A DNA stretch of 64,000 nt from contig NC_072790.1 in assembly GCF_028583425.1 (NCBI RefSeq), positions 63,760,052 through 63,824,051 on the forward strand, given 5' to 3'. The notes under the pieces were generated by a model. The model saw only the letters and a program-made list of their open reading frames with translations, was not told the DNA's origin and did no database searches. Below, one piece after another: positions 1 through 11,885 of the stretch (position 1 is its first letter; every line of letters begins with the position of its first letter). This DNA comes from Eublepharis macularius. Lineage: Eukaryota > Chordata > Lepidosauria > Squamata > Eublepharidae. A program made the translations under genes and the position numbers.

Positions 1-935
1 GAATAGAATCATCAATTAGGGAAGAAGGATCATCCAGTGGCCATGCCTAATGAGGTAACTTCAAATGGAAATGCATGCATCCGGCCCCTGGAGTGACAGC
101 TCATCTTCTGCCCGCTTGCCCATCTTCCCTTTCTGTCCCTTCCCCCAATGTCCATGTAAAACAGAGCTATGAGGCTTCAGATTGTTCATGCTGTTTGCCT
201 TCAGGGCAATTTAATACACATAAGGGCTTAGGAACTGACTCAGTCAGGACTGGCTCAGAAGGTCTCCCAGGTTTCTAACCCATGCCTCAGTTACACTTTA
301 AAATATTGGGATAACTATAGCCTAAGACATTGTGATAACTGACATGAGGAGGCTCCATACAAAAGAAGTCTCAGCCCACAAAAAAACCAACAAATCAGGA
401 TGAAGGACTGTAGACTACCCTTTCCCCATTGTATTGTGTGTAGAGAAATCTTTGTGAGGTCACACTTACAATGTGAACTGGTACAGCCCAAACCAAGTTC
501 AGATGCCTCAGCAAGGTCTTAATTGAGGCATATCTACTTGAGGTCCAGTGGGGAGCATCTCATTCCCCACCCTACTATTTCCTCTTTCCCTTCCCTGAAA
601 GGCTCCATAGCTTCTCCTCTTTTCCTATTTCCTTCTCGCTTTCCCACCCACCCACCCACTAATCTACCTTTATTGCTCCCCTATCTTCAGCTTTCCCTTC
701 TTCCCCTCCCCCTAGCAGCATCTGCCTAGAAAATGATGGCCCCATTGTGCAATTTCGGCCATCGTGTGAGGCCCAGTTGCACATTGGAGATCCCTTAAGG
801 ACTTGTGGAGGTCACCTCACCTACCCTGCATCTCCTTCCCCACATCCTTTTCTTTCTCCTGGCGAACCTCTATATCCTCCTCACCTTTCCCTGATTCCTT
901 CTTTCCTTCTTACCCTCCAGACACCTTTTATTTAA
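1..935. other. Intergenic, no gene recognised
   Basis: Unassigned sequence. Bases ~560-935 are strikingly pyrimidine-rich on the + strand (ccct/ttcc tracts). Short frames here have no recognisable domain. Confidence 0.6.
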
Positions 936-1047
936 CTCTCATAACTTCCCATATATTATTTCATTTATACTTCACCTTTCACCATGGAAGGGACGCAAAG
1001 CAGGAACATTGTGATTGTTCTATCCTCCATTTTCTCCTCACAACAGT

Positions 1048-1304
1048 TTGAGAGCCAGTTTGGTGCAGTGGTTAAAAGCGCGGGACTCTAATCTGGAGAG
1101 CCGGGTTTGATTCCCCACTCCTCCACTTGAAGTCAGCTGGGTGACCTTGGGCTAGTCACAGTTCTCTGGAGCTCTCTCAGCCCCACCCACCTCACAGGGT
1201 GTTTTGTTGTGGGGATAATAATGACATACTTTGTAAACCTTTCTGAGTGGGTAAGTTGTCCTGAAGGGCAGTATATAAATTGAATGTTGTTGTTGTTGTT
1301 GTTA
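1048..1304 (+). mobile_element. tRNA-derived SINE, family A
   Basis: A-box-like tggtgcagtggttaaaagc and B-box-like gggtttgattccc, then a conserved body (gtgaccttgggctagtcaca) and a tail gtatataaattgaatg(ttg)n. It abuts an L2-like fragment at 936-1047. Confidence 0.8.
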
Positions 1305-2491
1305 TTTACAACCCTGAGTGGTAAGTTAAGCTGAGAACGTGTACCTGGCCCAAGGTCACCCTGTCAGCATCAATGGCAAAGTGGTGATTTGAACCTGGGT
1401 TTTGTATGGTGGCTGCTGTTGAACAGCAGCAAGCAGCTGGGCCTGGGTGAATTATGCAAGTCACATGGTAGCAAGACACTTCAGGGCCTGGCCCCAATGA
1501 GTCCTCGCTCAAAGGACAAAACAGCCCTAAAAAGGGCCCTCCCCCTCCCAATGCCTTTTACTGACAGAAACTAAGCCTTGAAGACTGGCAATACTGTGTG
1601 ACAAATGAGAGCATTTGTTTCGTAAAGCTACAGGCACTACTTTTATTAATGGGGGGATGGCTTAACCCCCCAATGAGGTTTTTTTAATTAGATTTCAGAT
1701 TTGTCTGCAAACCTGATGTGTTTTTCATGTTTATTGAAAGATCAGTCTTATCTGTTCATGGCTCCAGTCTCTGGATTTATGTTTCCACAGATTGGCCACG
1801 TTGATAAACTCTGCATTGGTGTGAAACTTGATCCCAAAAACTTTACACTATTGGACAATCTTGGTGCACAAGATAGTAGGATCCCAACTGACCATAGCCT
1901 TTGCAAAGAAGAATTATAGATCAAGGATCATGGTCTTGGATCATATAGTAATAACTCAGAATACTAAATGAGTGTCTCTAAGCTGTTGTGCAAATGTGGT
2001 TTAGATACCTTTAGCCAGCCATTTTTTGTCAATCCTTTTTAATTTTTTTCTGTTAGGTCTATTTCCCAGGCCTGCCAGTATGAAGGAGTATTATCCATAT
2101 TGTCTCGAGTAAGTACAATTTTATATAATTAATTAAAGCATATCCTTCACACCCATGATAATAAAAGCCATTGATTTTTTACATATTCTGTTAAAAGGCA
2201 GATTGGTTGAAAACGGACACACTGTTGATTTTTGTGGTGTTGTAAATAATGAAGAGGAGAAAAACTAGAGAAAGATGGGAAGGAAGGAATCAGCAGTAAG
2301 GGAAGCTACATCAATTTCCCTGTTCAGGGATGGACTGGCCATTTCAGTTACGGGGAAAGTTCCTGGTGGGCGATGGTTCCCTTTAGGGCCCCTGGCAGTC
2401 AGGGGCTAGCACAGTTAAGCCCCAGTAGCTGCCATCACCTCAGGGGCTACTTGGCTCAGATCTTTCTGATACAATGGTGATGAATTGACTG
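1305..2491. other. Intergenic, no gene recognised
   Basis: AT-rich unique-looking DNA after a SINE. No domain, RNA gene or clear repeat was found. Confidence 0.55.
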
Positions 2492-3190
2492 TAGGGTTGC
2501 CAGGGTCCCTGGAGCCCAACGCGGGGGTTCGCCAGGTCCGTTTACTCCCCCGGCAGGAGATTGGGAACCTGGCACTCACCTTGCTGCTCAGGAGATTTTG
2601 TATTTCTGTAGGGGGTATTGACCATCTACCCCCCATATATGAGCAACCACACATGGTTAACCTGCACTTCCATCTCCATCAGATGTTATATGGTTTTTAT
2701 ACAGTGAGCAGGTGTTTTATTAGAAAGCTGTGTTGATTTATTGTGATTTTATCTTGTATATTTTATCTTCTGTTGTGACCCACCCTGAGCCCGCTTGCAG
2801 AGAGGTGGGATATAAATATAATAAACAATAATAATAATTTCGCATGCACACTCCCGGCTTGTGAGATGATGTCACTTCTGGACATGACATCATCATGCGG
2901 GGGTCAAAGGCCGGCCGGGACTGCTCCTGCACTCACCAAGGGCTGGATCAGGCCCTGCGGGGCACAATTCTCCCCCAAACAGGCCCACTGTGAGTGTAGG
3001 AGTGCACAGCATGGCTTGGGCATGTGGCGCAGCTTGGAGCGCGCAGCGCGGCTCGGGAGGGGGCGTGTGGCGCAGCTCGGAGGGGTGCACCCCGGGGGAG
3101 CATGCCCCTCACCAGCCAAATACATGGGTGCATGGGTGGAAGAGTGGGAGCAGAGGATCCCCCACCCCCAGTGGGGGAATGGTAACCCTA
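2492..3190. mobile_element. hAT-like element (TAGGGTTGCCAG family) with nested LINE tail
   Basis: Begins TAGGGTTGCCAGGG and ends GGTAACCCTA. Flanks attgactg (2484-2491) and actgactg (3191-3198) match at 7 of 8 bases. At about 2740-2850 a LINE 3' tail (gtgacccaccctgagcccgc then (ataata)n) is inserted in or joined to it. The right part is GC-rich with no reading frame of interest. Confidence 0.6.
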
Positions 3191-3980
3191 ACTGACTGTG
3201 GTGCAGGACGAGGCAATGGGTGAGATGACATCTTCTGTTGCCCCTGTGGGCCAGATCTGAGCTGAGTGGCCTATTCAGTCTGCACAGCTTGCTCCTGGGT
3301 CACATTAACATATCAGTCCATCCCTCCCCATGTTCTCCCATGCTGGGCTGGTACACCAGCAAGTCTTAGTATGGTACTCAAGTAGTTGTACATTTTTATC
3401 CATCTTCCATAGCAGAGGAAGAAAGTCTGTCCACTGTCTCTGGCCTCTAGCTGTAAACAACTTCTGGTTCCATATGATTTCTGGGCTTGAACAAATGTGA
3501 TTATTTCCTAGAAATGCTAAGAGATGTCTAAGTAACACAGGGGCTTCAGAACATGGGCACAGCAAGCAGCATCAATAGTGTCTGTAATGGCAATGCCAGA
3601 AATTTGGGACAGTGTTAGAGAACTTCTGCAAGGGGATAAATTGCCCAATAAACCTTCTAATGAAGGATAATTTTTTTCCCCCGTATTGTCCAACTAACCA
3701 GCTCAGGTCCACATCTCAAGCGCTGCTTGTGGTGCTTTCATCCACAGTAGTAAGTGACTTGAGATAGGGCCTTGTTCATGGTTCTGCTCCATCTGTGCCC
3801 GCCTGCCTCATTCTGGCAACCCTCCTGTTGTCCTCCCCATGTTTTTACCCTGTTTGATTTTACATTTATTTCATACATCCAGGGAAACAGAATGTAAATC
3901 TTTTAAATAAAATAAATATGATGTCCCTGTTTAGAGGCATGATTACATGATTACTTTGCCATCCACTGGAGCCACTAATG
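3191..3980. other. Intergenic, no gene recognised
   Basis: Unassigned. A LINE-tail-like stretch (ttttaccctgtttgatttta then aaataaaataaa) lies near 3840-3920. Confidence 0.5.
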
Positions 3981-4065
3981 CTGCAGTCTTATGCAGATTT
4001 GCCCCAGTCTGAGCCCATTGAAGTCAGTGGGTTTAGATGTGAAGTGATTCCGCATAAGACCGCAC
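3981..4065. repeat. Diverged palindromic repeat (gcaatcctaagcagagtta family)
   Basis: Contains the family core gagcccattgaagtcagtgg flanked by ctgcagtcttatgcag and gcataagaccgcac. Older copy with several changes. Confidence 0.45.
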
Positions 4066-4242
4066 AAATCTGCTCAAAATAGCCTTTGCTTTCAGTTTGC
4101 AATGATTGCTCCGCTTCTTCCTCCTTCCTGGATTAGTGTAATTCAGCTACACCAGTGATCACAAAATGAATAGAATGCTGTCAAAATGCTACTTAGCCAA
4201 TCAGATTTTACTGTAGACTTCTTTAGGTGACATTACATTGGT

Positions 4243-4431
4243 AATTTTCACACGTATTTAACATCGCGCAAAATCACACAAAACTCACGGAACAAGGGCG
4301 TCTTCATGGCATGATTTCTGATGTCATTGCACCACGAAAACGGAATTGTGATGGGGTGATGTCAGAAATTGCGCCATAAAGATGCTCTTGTTCCGTGAGT
4401 TTTGCGCAATGTTAAAGATGTGTGAAAATGT
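4243..4431. repeat. Foldback repeat (attttcacac arms)
   Basis: Arms of about 75 bp: attttcacacgtatttaaca...ctcacggaacaagggcgtct at left, and the inverted match agatgctcttgttccgtgag...gtgtgaaaat at right. The left arm has an extra ~10-bp duplication (gcaaaatcacacaaaa). MITE-like, superfamily unassigned. Confidence 0.65.
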
Positions 4432-4435
4432 TCAT

Positions 4436-4665
4436 GATTTTATATTTTACTTCTTTATAACCTGCCTTTTCTCCCCAATGGGGACCCCAAATAGCTGACA
4501 TCATTTTTCTCTTCTCCATTTTATCCTCGCAACAACTTTGTGAAGCAGGTTAGGCTGAGCGTGACAGTCTGGCCCAGAGCCACCCAGCAAGCTTCCATAG
4601 CAGAGTGGGGATTTGCATCGTGATCTGCCAGGTCATATACCAACACTCTAACTACAACATGACAC
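4436..4665 (-). repeat. LINE/SINE-type 3' fragment (ctccattttatcctcgcaac family)
   Basis: Shares with 936-1047, 10980-11065 and 14880-15050 a module: ttataacctgccttttctcc, ctccattttatcctcgcaac, gtgacagtctggcccagagc. A widespread old interspersed repeat, probably non-LTR derived; orientation inferred from the tail side. Confidence 0.45.
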
Positions 4666-5050
4666 TGAAGTCAACATGCACAGGAGTGGTCATGAGTGCA
4701 CAGGCTACTTGTTCCCACCAGCATGTGAACACACTCTCCACATGAAGGTTTTGCCCCTGTGACTGAGAATGCTGCTTTATCAAATGTTCCCAATTATGGG
4801 AGTGCATCCGATGTGGATAATTACCTATGCACAGGGACTCCATATTCATGAGCTAGCAATCACTCAGAAGGAAGGGCCAGCACACTTGTGCCCCCTCCCT
4901 TTTTATGCATTTATTTCAGCACCTGTAATGTGTGGTCTGTAAAAGGTGATGTAGCCAGCCTTAAATCATGTTCTTTGTCCTGTTAAATGTTTGTCACATA
5001 TGACACATATGACATGACTGTAAGTTGCATGTTCTGTTTTAAACAAGAGA

Positions 5051-5292
5051 CTGAGAGCCAAACTAGGAGTGATGCCTGACACTAGTTGGACACTTGTCAG
5101 CTTCCCTCAAGTTTTGATGGGAAATGTAGGCAGCTTGGCGGAATGTTGGACAAGTGACAGTTGAAAAGTCCATTGGACAGCAGTCGGAGAGCCAAGCTGC
5201 AAGACTAGGACGCCTACATTTCCCATCAAAACATGAGGGAAGCTGACAAGTGTCCAACTAGTGTTAGGCATGACTTGTAGTTTGGCTCTCAG
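5051..5292. mobile_element. Foldback element, CTGAGAGCCAAGCTACAAG family
   Basis: Ends CTGAGAGCCAAACTAGGAG and its inverted counterpart ending TTTGGCTCTCAG. Arms include ggacacttgtcagcttccct and ttgatgggaaatgtagg. The loop contains partial extra inverted segments. No clear target duplication. Same family as 28482-28691 and 53382-53590. Confidence 0.7.
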
Positions 5293-6690
5293 AGTTCTAA
5301 TCAAACAGTGGGGTTAGATAAAACATGGAACAATGAACTCACTGTTTTCATCTGAGCTCAAGAGATAAAGAAAAAAACATGTGATTTATCACTTTCCTTA
5401 CGTCAGAGTTCTTTTGTTTGTAAAAGATATTTCTTGTGTGCTGAAAATGTGTATGGCACCTTGTCAGCTTTTAGGCTGAAGGAGATGTGGGTCCACAGCT
5501 GTGAAGCCTTGTGTATGTGTGTATTTCTTTACATCTCCCTGTGTATCTTTGTCTCTTTATAAATTTTGTTCATTCTGAGCTTGCTCCTGTTCTGAAATAA
5601 AAATGTCTTTCACAGATCACTGTTTTCCTGGGTTAAAACTGCATCGACAAGGGTTTATATGAGATCAGATGAGTAAAAGCAAATGAGAGCACAGTAAATG
5701 AATACATAAACTCTTCTAGATGGAGTGCTGAAAATCAATTAAAAAGATAGGTCTTCTTCAGCACAGCTGGAAATGTTTAGTGAGAATAATTCCAGTTTTT
5801 AGTCAAGCAGAATATTTCTCCTGACCTGGACAATTATGATGACATGAAAAAAACATGTTAATTCTATCATTGCATATGCATTTGAATGAGTAACTGTTTC
5901 TCATTGAAAAGGATATAAAAACGTTTCTTCATTTCTAAATTGGGTCCGTTCCTCAAATATAAGGGTATCAGCTCAAAGTTGCTAAGGAATCTGTGCACAT
6001 CTAATTCTTCTCATAGGCCTGTCTCCATATTTTAATTGCCTTGGATTGCCACAAGGATGCCAAGTGCAGCCTGCAAATTGTTTCAAAAGACACATTTGTT
6101 ATAAAACAACTGGTCTCTGTTGCAGCTGAAATGCATCTCATCCATATTTAAAGGAAGAGTAAAAATGGAAGGAAGAAATGTGAAGCAGCTCTCTTACATT
6201 AGCAAGTTGAGGAGTTTTCTGAACAAGTGGCATAAACCCCCAACTGCACAGAGGGCAGCAGGCAATAGCTTATAGCATTTGTAATCCATAAGTAACTAAT
6301 ATCACTTGAAAATGTACACAAACATCCCATCAAATGAAAAGAGAACTGGGTATGGTTGGAATTGGGTGATGCAATCAGGGATGACCAACCGCCTCAATTA
6401 CTGCAAAGATCAAGGGACCATGACATTCCTCCCTGTAGCCTTCCTTCATAACTTCCAGGAGCAACTCCCCATGTGCAGCATGACAAACTGCTGTTGAAAT
6501 GGAGACAAGTTTTAAAAGCTGTGCATGATGTGGCAGGGCTCTGTGTATGTGTGTGCATGTGTGTGTGTGTGTGAACTTTCAAACAAACAAAAATGTCCAA
6601 AATCTGCCTGGGGTAGTGAAAGGCCCTGTCCAGTCAACACACACAGAGCAGCCATCTTTCAACTACGTACTTTAATTCTATCATCAGTTC
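5293..6690. other. Intergenic, no gene recognised
   Basis: AT-rich unassigned DNA with a short (TG)n run near 6540-6573. Confidence 0.55.
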
Positions 6691-7004
6691 CAGGGCTTTT
6701 TTTCTGGGAAAAGAGGTGGTGGAACTCAGGACCACACAATGACGTCACTTTGGGTCAGCTGGAACAAGGGGGGAGTTTTTAAAAGTTTAAATCGCCCTCG
6801 GCAAAAATGGTCACATGACCGGTGGCCTTGCCTCGATCTCCAGACAGAGGGGAGTTTAGATTGCCCTCCATGCTGCATGGCGCGGAGGGCAATCTAAACT
6901 CCCCTCTGTCTGGAGATCAGGGGGCAAGGCCACCGGTCATGTGACCAGTTTCAAGAGGTTCCGGAACTTTGTTCCACCGCGTTCCAGCTGAAAAAAAAGC
7001 CCTG
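6691..7004. mobile_element. hAT-like foldback element (CAGGGCTTTTTTTC family)
   Basis: 314 bp with terminal CAGGGCTTTTTTTC and its complement, flanked by near-identical 8-bp duplications (atcagttc / attagttc). The centre is a long inverted repeat around 6809-6945 with arms running ggtcacatgaccggtggcc to ggagggcaatctaaactccc. No coding capacity; non-autonomous. The 8-bp duplication is the basis for calling hAT. Confidence 0.8.
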
Positions 7005-7207
7005 ATTAGTTCTGTGTCTGCTTCACATGTTACATTTTTTAGAATTCTCTTACGTATACCTAAAAATATTAGGTGTAAACATGAAACACACAGGATTACA
7101 ATCCTTTGGATTTGACAGGTACCTTTCCTAGAGAGTTGTGATGGTTTGCAGCTCCCTGGCTTTGCTTCTTCCTAATGTATAAAATAAATTAATGTATAAA
7201 ATAAATT

Positions 7208-7470
7208 ACAAACACCAGTTTAGTATAGTGGTTAAGACCGCCAGGATTCTAATATGGAGAGCCAGGTTTGATTCCCTACTCCTCTGCTTGAAGCCAGCTG
7301 GGTGACCTTGGGTCAGTCACAGCTCTCTCAGCCCCATCCACCCCACAGAGTGATTGTCGTGAGGATAATAATAACACACTTTGTAAACCACTCTGAGGGT
7401 AGCATTAAGTTACCCTGAAGGATGGTATATAAATTGAATGTTGTTGTTATTAGTAATAATACTATTATTA
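7208..7470 (+). mobile_element. tRNA-derived SINE, family A
   Basis: Same family as 1048-1304, with tagtatagtggttaagacc, ggtttgattcccta and tail ggtatataaattgaatg(ttg)n followed by ta-rich sequence. Confidence 0.78.
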
Positions 7471-9094
7471 GTTGATTGAATTTAATTTTATGAGCTAGAA
7501 CCATAAACAATAAATCTCCTGTTTCTCTGCCACCTAGGCTATCCCAGCCCTCCTATTCCCCCCCCCAACAATTCTAAGTTTTGATCTGCCAATTCCACTT
7601 TGAAATGGCCTAGTAAACTGAATCATAGGAGAAGTCTTGAAATTTTACACTAAAGGAAACTGCTGAATAGTTGGCAGTGCTGGAAGAAAATACCCTGGTT
7701 TGGTTTCATGAATTAATTTTAAACTTGAGTGCTTCAAGGAGGGACTGGTGCTCCATGGAAGAAAATTCTGACCCAGCTCCTAACATCTCCAGTTCAAAAC
7801 AAGAGGTGGGGGAAATGTCCACAGCCAGATGATCTTCGGAGTGTCTGCCAGTCACCAGGACAGGCACTAGTTAGCAAGCCTGGCCAGCTGTTTTCTATGG
7901 TTCTATCCTCCTGGATCCTACTGCTGCCAAACTGAATTCCTTTTGAATGCCTCAGCATTTTAAAGCATATCAGACATTTTCATGACTCCCAAATTGCAGT
8001 GTGAGGCCCAATTCCAAACTTTTAATGTGTGTGCTGAGAGAAAATTTGTTACAATCCCAGATCTGGGATTCATGAAGGAGGAGTAACCGTTACCATGATT
8101 ACTGGTTTTCAGGTAGGACATTATCAATTTCGGTTTCAAATCCATGTGGGTTTTTCAGAAGAAGGCGGGGTCTGGATTTGGGGATAATTCTTTTCATTAG
8201 GGAACCAATTTAAGGGTCTGGGGCAGCTATCATTAAAGCTAATGGCACCAAAATTGCACAGAATATAGTCCTTCCTCTAATCTAAAGAACCTCTAAGTTT
8301 CAAGCAGAATGGACAAAGGGGGTTGATTTTGCAAAACTCCTCCACTCCCGAGGCAGGTATCTTTTGGCATAGTCACACTTCTCACTTATTCTTATCAGGA
8401 GCAGGGGGAATGGTGCCAGCCACCAGCATTTTTTAAAAAAAAATCCTGTCTGCATTCATTTTTTTCTCAAGTAATCTTATAATGAATGATTCAACAATTA
8501 AAAAAAAACTTTTCCACTGAAAAACTGCATTTGCCAGCCTTCCTTGTTGTGGACCATTGTTTCCTTTCACAAAGTAAAGAAGGCTTCCATTGCAGAAAAC
8601 CTCCCCCAACCATGCCCTGGCCTTTTCCTGCAATCTTTGAGGAAATTCATATTTTTTAAAAAATAAGAGTACATACATTGTGAGTGATGAATCAATTGGT
8701 ATGAGACACGTGGTGGGTGTCCGGTGGGGGGGTACTGTAATTCGTACTGTTACTATTTAAGGGGTTCCTGGAAGAGGAGGCAGCAGGGGGCTGGGGTATA
8801 GGGGAGTCTGATGGCTAAGCTACGTGAGCTGTTAACCAGTTGTCTTCAGGTTCACCACTTTGATCAGAGTAATATGTCATCTCCAAGAAGGTTACTTAAA
8901 AACCATAGAAGCTGATTTTGCTGACAAGAGAAGGCACAGGTAGGGGAGTTGCGCTCTTGCTCTCCCCACATCCCTTTTCTTGATGCTAAAGAATTCCCTG
9001 TGGTAAGTTATTCACATACATTTGGAGTGGTATGTGGTGTAGTCGGAGCACTCACAACTCAGTACAGACTCCTCCATGGAAATTCCTTCTTCAC
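7471..9094. other. Intergenic, no gene recognised
   Basis: Nothing recognisable beyond short homopolymer runs. Confidence 0.55.
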
Positions 9095-9400
9095 TGCTTG
9101 GCTCCAAAGGTGATTGGCTGGGAGCACTCACCTCCTGATCCCTTGCAAAGATCTGATTGGAAGTGAGAAATGTCACTGCCTGGGAAAGTCAGAGAATCAA
9201 AGAAAAACAAGATGTTTTATTTTAAACACCACCCAAACACAACAAACAACATGGATTTTTCATGGAGCATTTTCCATGATGCAAAAGAATCCCAGAGTTG
9301 TGTTACTGGTCTGAAAAATCACAGTAGTGACCCGAAACAGAGATTTTCATGTATATTTTCAGCTTTGGGAATTTGAAAATGCACACTCTTAATGTATATG
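9095..9400 (+). repeat. Interspersed repeat shared with 19560-20560
   Basis: ctgattggaagtgagaaatg and cactgcctgggaaa recur at 19567; aatcccagagttgtgttact resembles the part after 20434. Both copies lack coding capacity, and the family is not recognised. Confidence 0.5.
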
Positions 9401-10464
9401 CATCTCTTATCTATTTTCTTTGTTGTCCCCTTTTTGAAGGCATCTCTACACTTTAGGCATGCTGGTGCCTTCTTGCTATGGTGTTTTAGGAAAAATTCTG
9501 TATCTGTGATTGTGAATGAAGAAGAGCTATAATCTCTAATGCAGAATTCTTAACATTCACATCAAACTACAGTTCCTAGGATTTAGTCTGTGTGGAGGAG
9601 GAGGAATTAAACTGCGAGTGAACCAGCACAAGTTAGTAGTATAGAGAGTTGACTCCCTCTCTCCTCCCTCTTATCTTCCTCTTTTCACCTTCCCCCTCTT
9701 TTTTTTTTTTAAGAGCAAATATTATGGTGCCACTGGTGTGTCCCATTATAGGACAATTCATAAACTACTTGTGAGTCCCCCTAGTTGAAGACCATAGTAT
9801 TAGTTTCATTAGCTAGGTATTTCCAAAAAAGGTGCAGCCTACTTTGACCCAACCTTTGTTAAAATCTAAAGACAATCCCCTCTGATGACAATTTTCCAGG
9901 TTTGCTGTAAAAAGGTTACAAACACAATAATGAACAAATACAACAAAGGGTAGAATTAAAGACAACCCCCCGACACTCCCTCAAATCACATCTTCCAATG
10001 GAAAAGCAAACACAGAGATCATTCCATTAAGTTCTAGTTATTGGCTCATTGTGTGTACAGCTTTCAAGTTGCAGCCGAACAATTTCAGAAACAATGCAGA
10101 GGATATAGTAAAGTGATATATTACAAGAGCATTGCCTCTGCAGAGAACAGATGGACGTGTGCCAATAGCACTGATACCTTTAGGCCTTATCTTACCAGGC
10201 AGCATAGCTTATTTACAGGTCCCTGTACTATCCCAATTACACTAGCATATTCCTTTATATAGAAAGAAAAAGATGCCTCTGGCTAGGAGGATGGTGTTAA
10301 GTGCCATCTGCAGCACAATCAGCTGCAAAGCATGAAGAAACCAGCACTTCACTCAACAACTACTTTCAGCGTCAAGCAGTGTGAAGTCATGCTGGAGCAA
10401 ACAGAACAAAGAAAAGGATGGAATAAATGGATGCTCATTTACATGCCCCCTTTCCATAGTAAGT
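9401..10464. other. Intergenic, no gene recognised
   Basis: Unassigned; a CT-rich stretch lies near 9650-9710. Confidence 0.5.
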
Positions 10465-11084
10465 TGTACACTTTGAATGATTTAATATTTTTATCCCATT
10501 CTATGCCAGCAAAGGTGCACAATAATAAATAAATTGTATTAACAAATAAAAAATATCAATAATAAAATCCATTAAACAATAACCATAAAATCAGAACAAA
10601 ACACAGCTAAATAAAAAGCACCATAAACCCCACCAGCTATTTAACCACTAATCAGGACTGGAAGCCTCAAGTGGAAGAAACTGGAAAATAGCCTGTTCTG
10701 GATAGAGTAGGTGTCTCTTTCAAGGAGCAGGTTCACATCTTGGGAACTGCGTTAGAGCCAGATGGAGAGGCAGATCTCTGCTGTAGTCTATATACTGTCT
10801 TTTTCAGGGTTAGCGGGTTCACTGATTCTGCCCATTTCTTGAGAAGCAGACGCTAGTCTCAGCTAGATGAGATTACTACAATGCACTCCACACTGGCCTA
10901 CCATTAAAAAAATTTCAGGGGCATTAACCAGCGGCATTAACCAGTTCAAACATGTCCACTTAATTGCTGTGGTCAGTTGTTATTTATTTCATGTATAGTA
11001 TACATGTATACCTTTCTCCACAAGGGGGACCCAAAATTGCGTATATCATTATCCTCTCCTCCATTTTATACCATAAATATTAAA

Positions 11085-11430
11085 AATCTCTATTGGTTAC
11101 CATTTTTTTCAGGATCCAGTTCAAAATGCTGATTTTGACCTATAAAGCCTTGTACAGTACTTAAAGAATCTCCTTCTCCCATACTGGCCTGCCTGGAGAT
11201 CATCATTGCAGGCTGTCCTCCACGTCCCTCCTTCAAGTGAAGTGAAGCGGATTAACACAAGAGAGCAAACTTCCCCTGTTGTTGTGGCCCATCTCTGAAA
11301 TGCCCTTCCATTTAAAATCCACACTCTTTCCACCTTGGCATCCTTTTGGTGGCAATAAAGATGCAGCTCGGTGGGCAAGCATTCAGCTGAGTGTTTCCTT
11401 TTCTGTTCAGACTTGCTCATGCTTTGCTGA
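11085..11430 (+). mobile_element. L2/CR1-group LINE fragment
   Basis: Plus-strand pieces such as QFKMLILTYKAL and, after frame changes, VVAHL-NALPF recall the L2 reverse transcriptase C-terminus. The L2-like 3' fragment at 10465-10800 may belong to another copy. Confidence 0.5.
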
Positions 11431-11624
11431 CAACTGTGATGCTGGTGATTGTGGTTTTATCAATGATGTTTTATTTTTTCATTTCATTTATTAACACATT
11501 GTGGTGGGCTATAACCCTTCAAGAAATAAATAATGTTCTCTAGACACCAGAAAGCCTGCAATGAAGTCACCAAACACACTATTGTTTGCATTCCACAGAA
11601 GAGGCAACCATTAAAGAGAAGTCA

Positions 11625-11885
11625 TAATAACATCATCATAATAACATTTGATTTATATACCGCCCTTCAGGACAACTTAATGCCCACTCAGAGCTGTTTA
11701 CAAAGTATGTCATTATTATCCCCACAATAAACACTCTGTGAGGTGGGTGGGGCTGAGAGAGCTCCAGAGAGCTGTGACTAGCCCAAGGTCACCCAGCTGG
11801 CTTCAAGCGGAGGAGTGGGGAATCAAACCCAGCTCTCCAGATTAGAGTCCCACCACTCTTAACCACTACACCAAACTGGCTGTCA
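11625..11885 (-). mobile_element. tRNA-derived SINE, family A
   Basis: Reverse orientation: tail catttgatttatataccgcc at left, B box ggggaatcaaaccc and A box taaccactacaccaaactgg at right. The A-box end is followed by a short repeat of caccaaactgg. Confidence 0.8.

Noticed and set aside
1048..1304. A tRNA gene
   Set aside because: A- and B-box-like sequences are present but no cloverleaf is evident; they are followed by a SINE body and (ttg)n tail, and the unit is dispersed at several sites.
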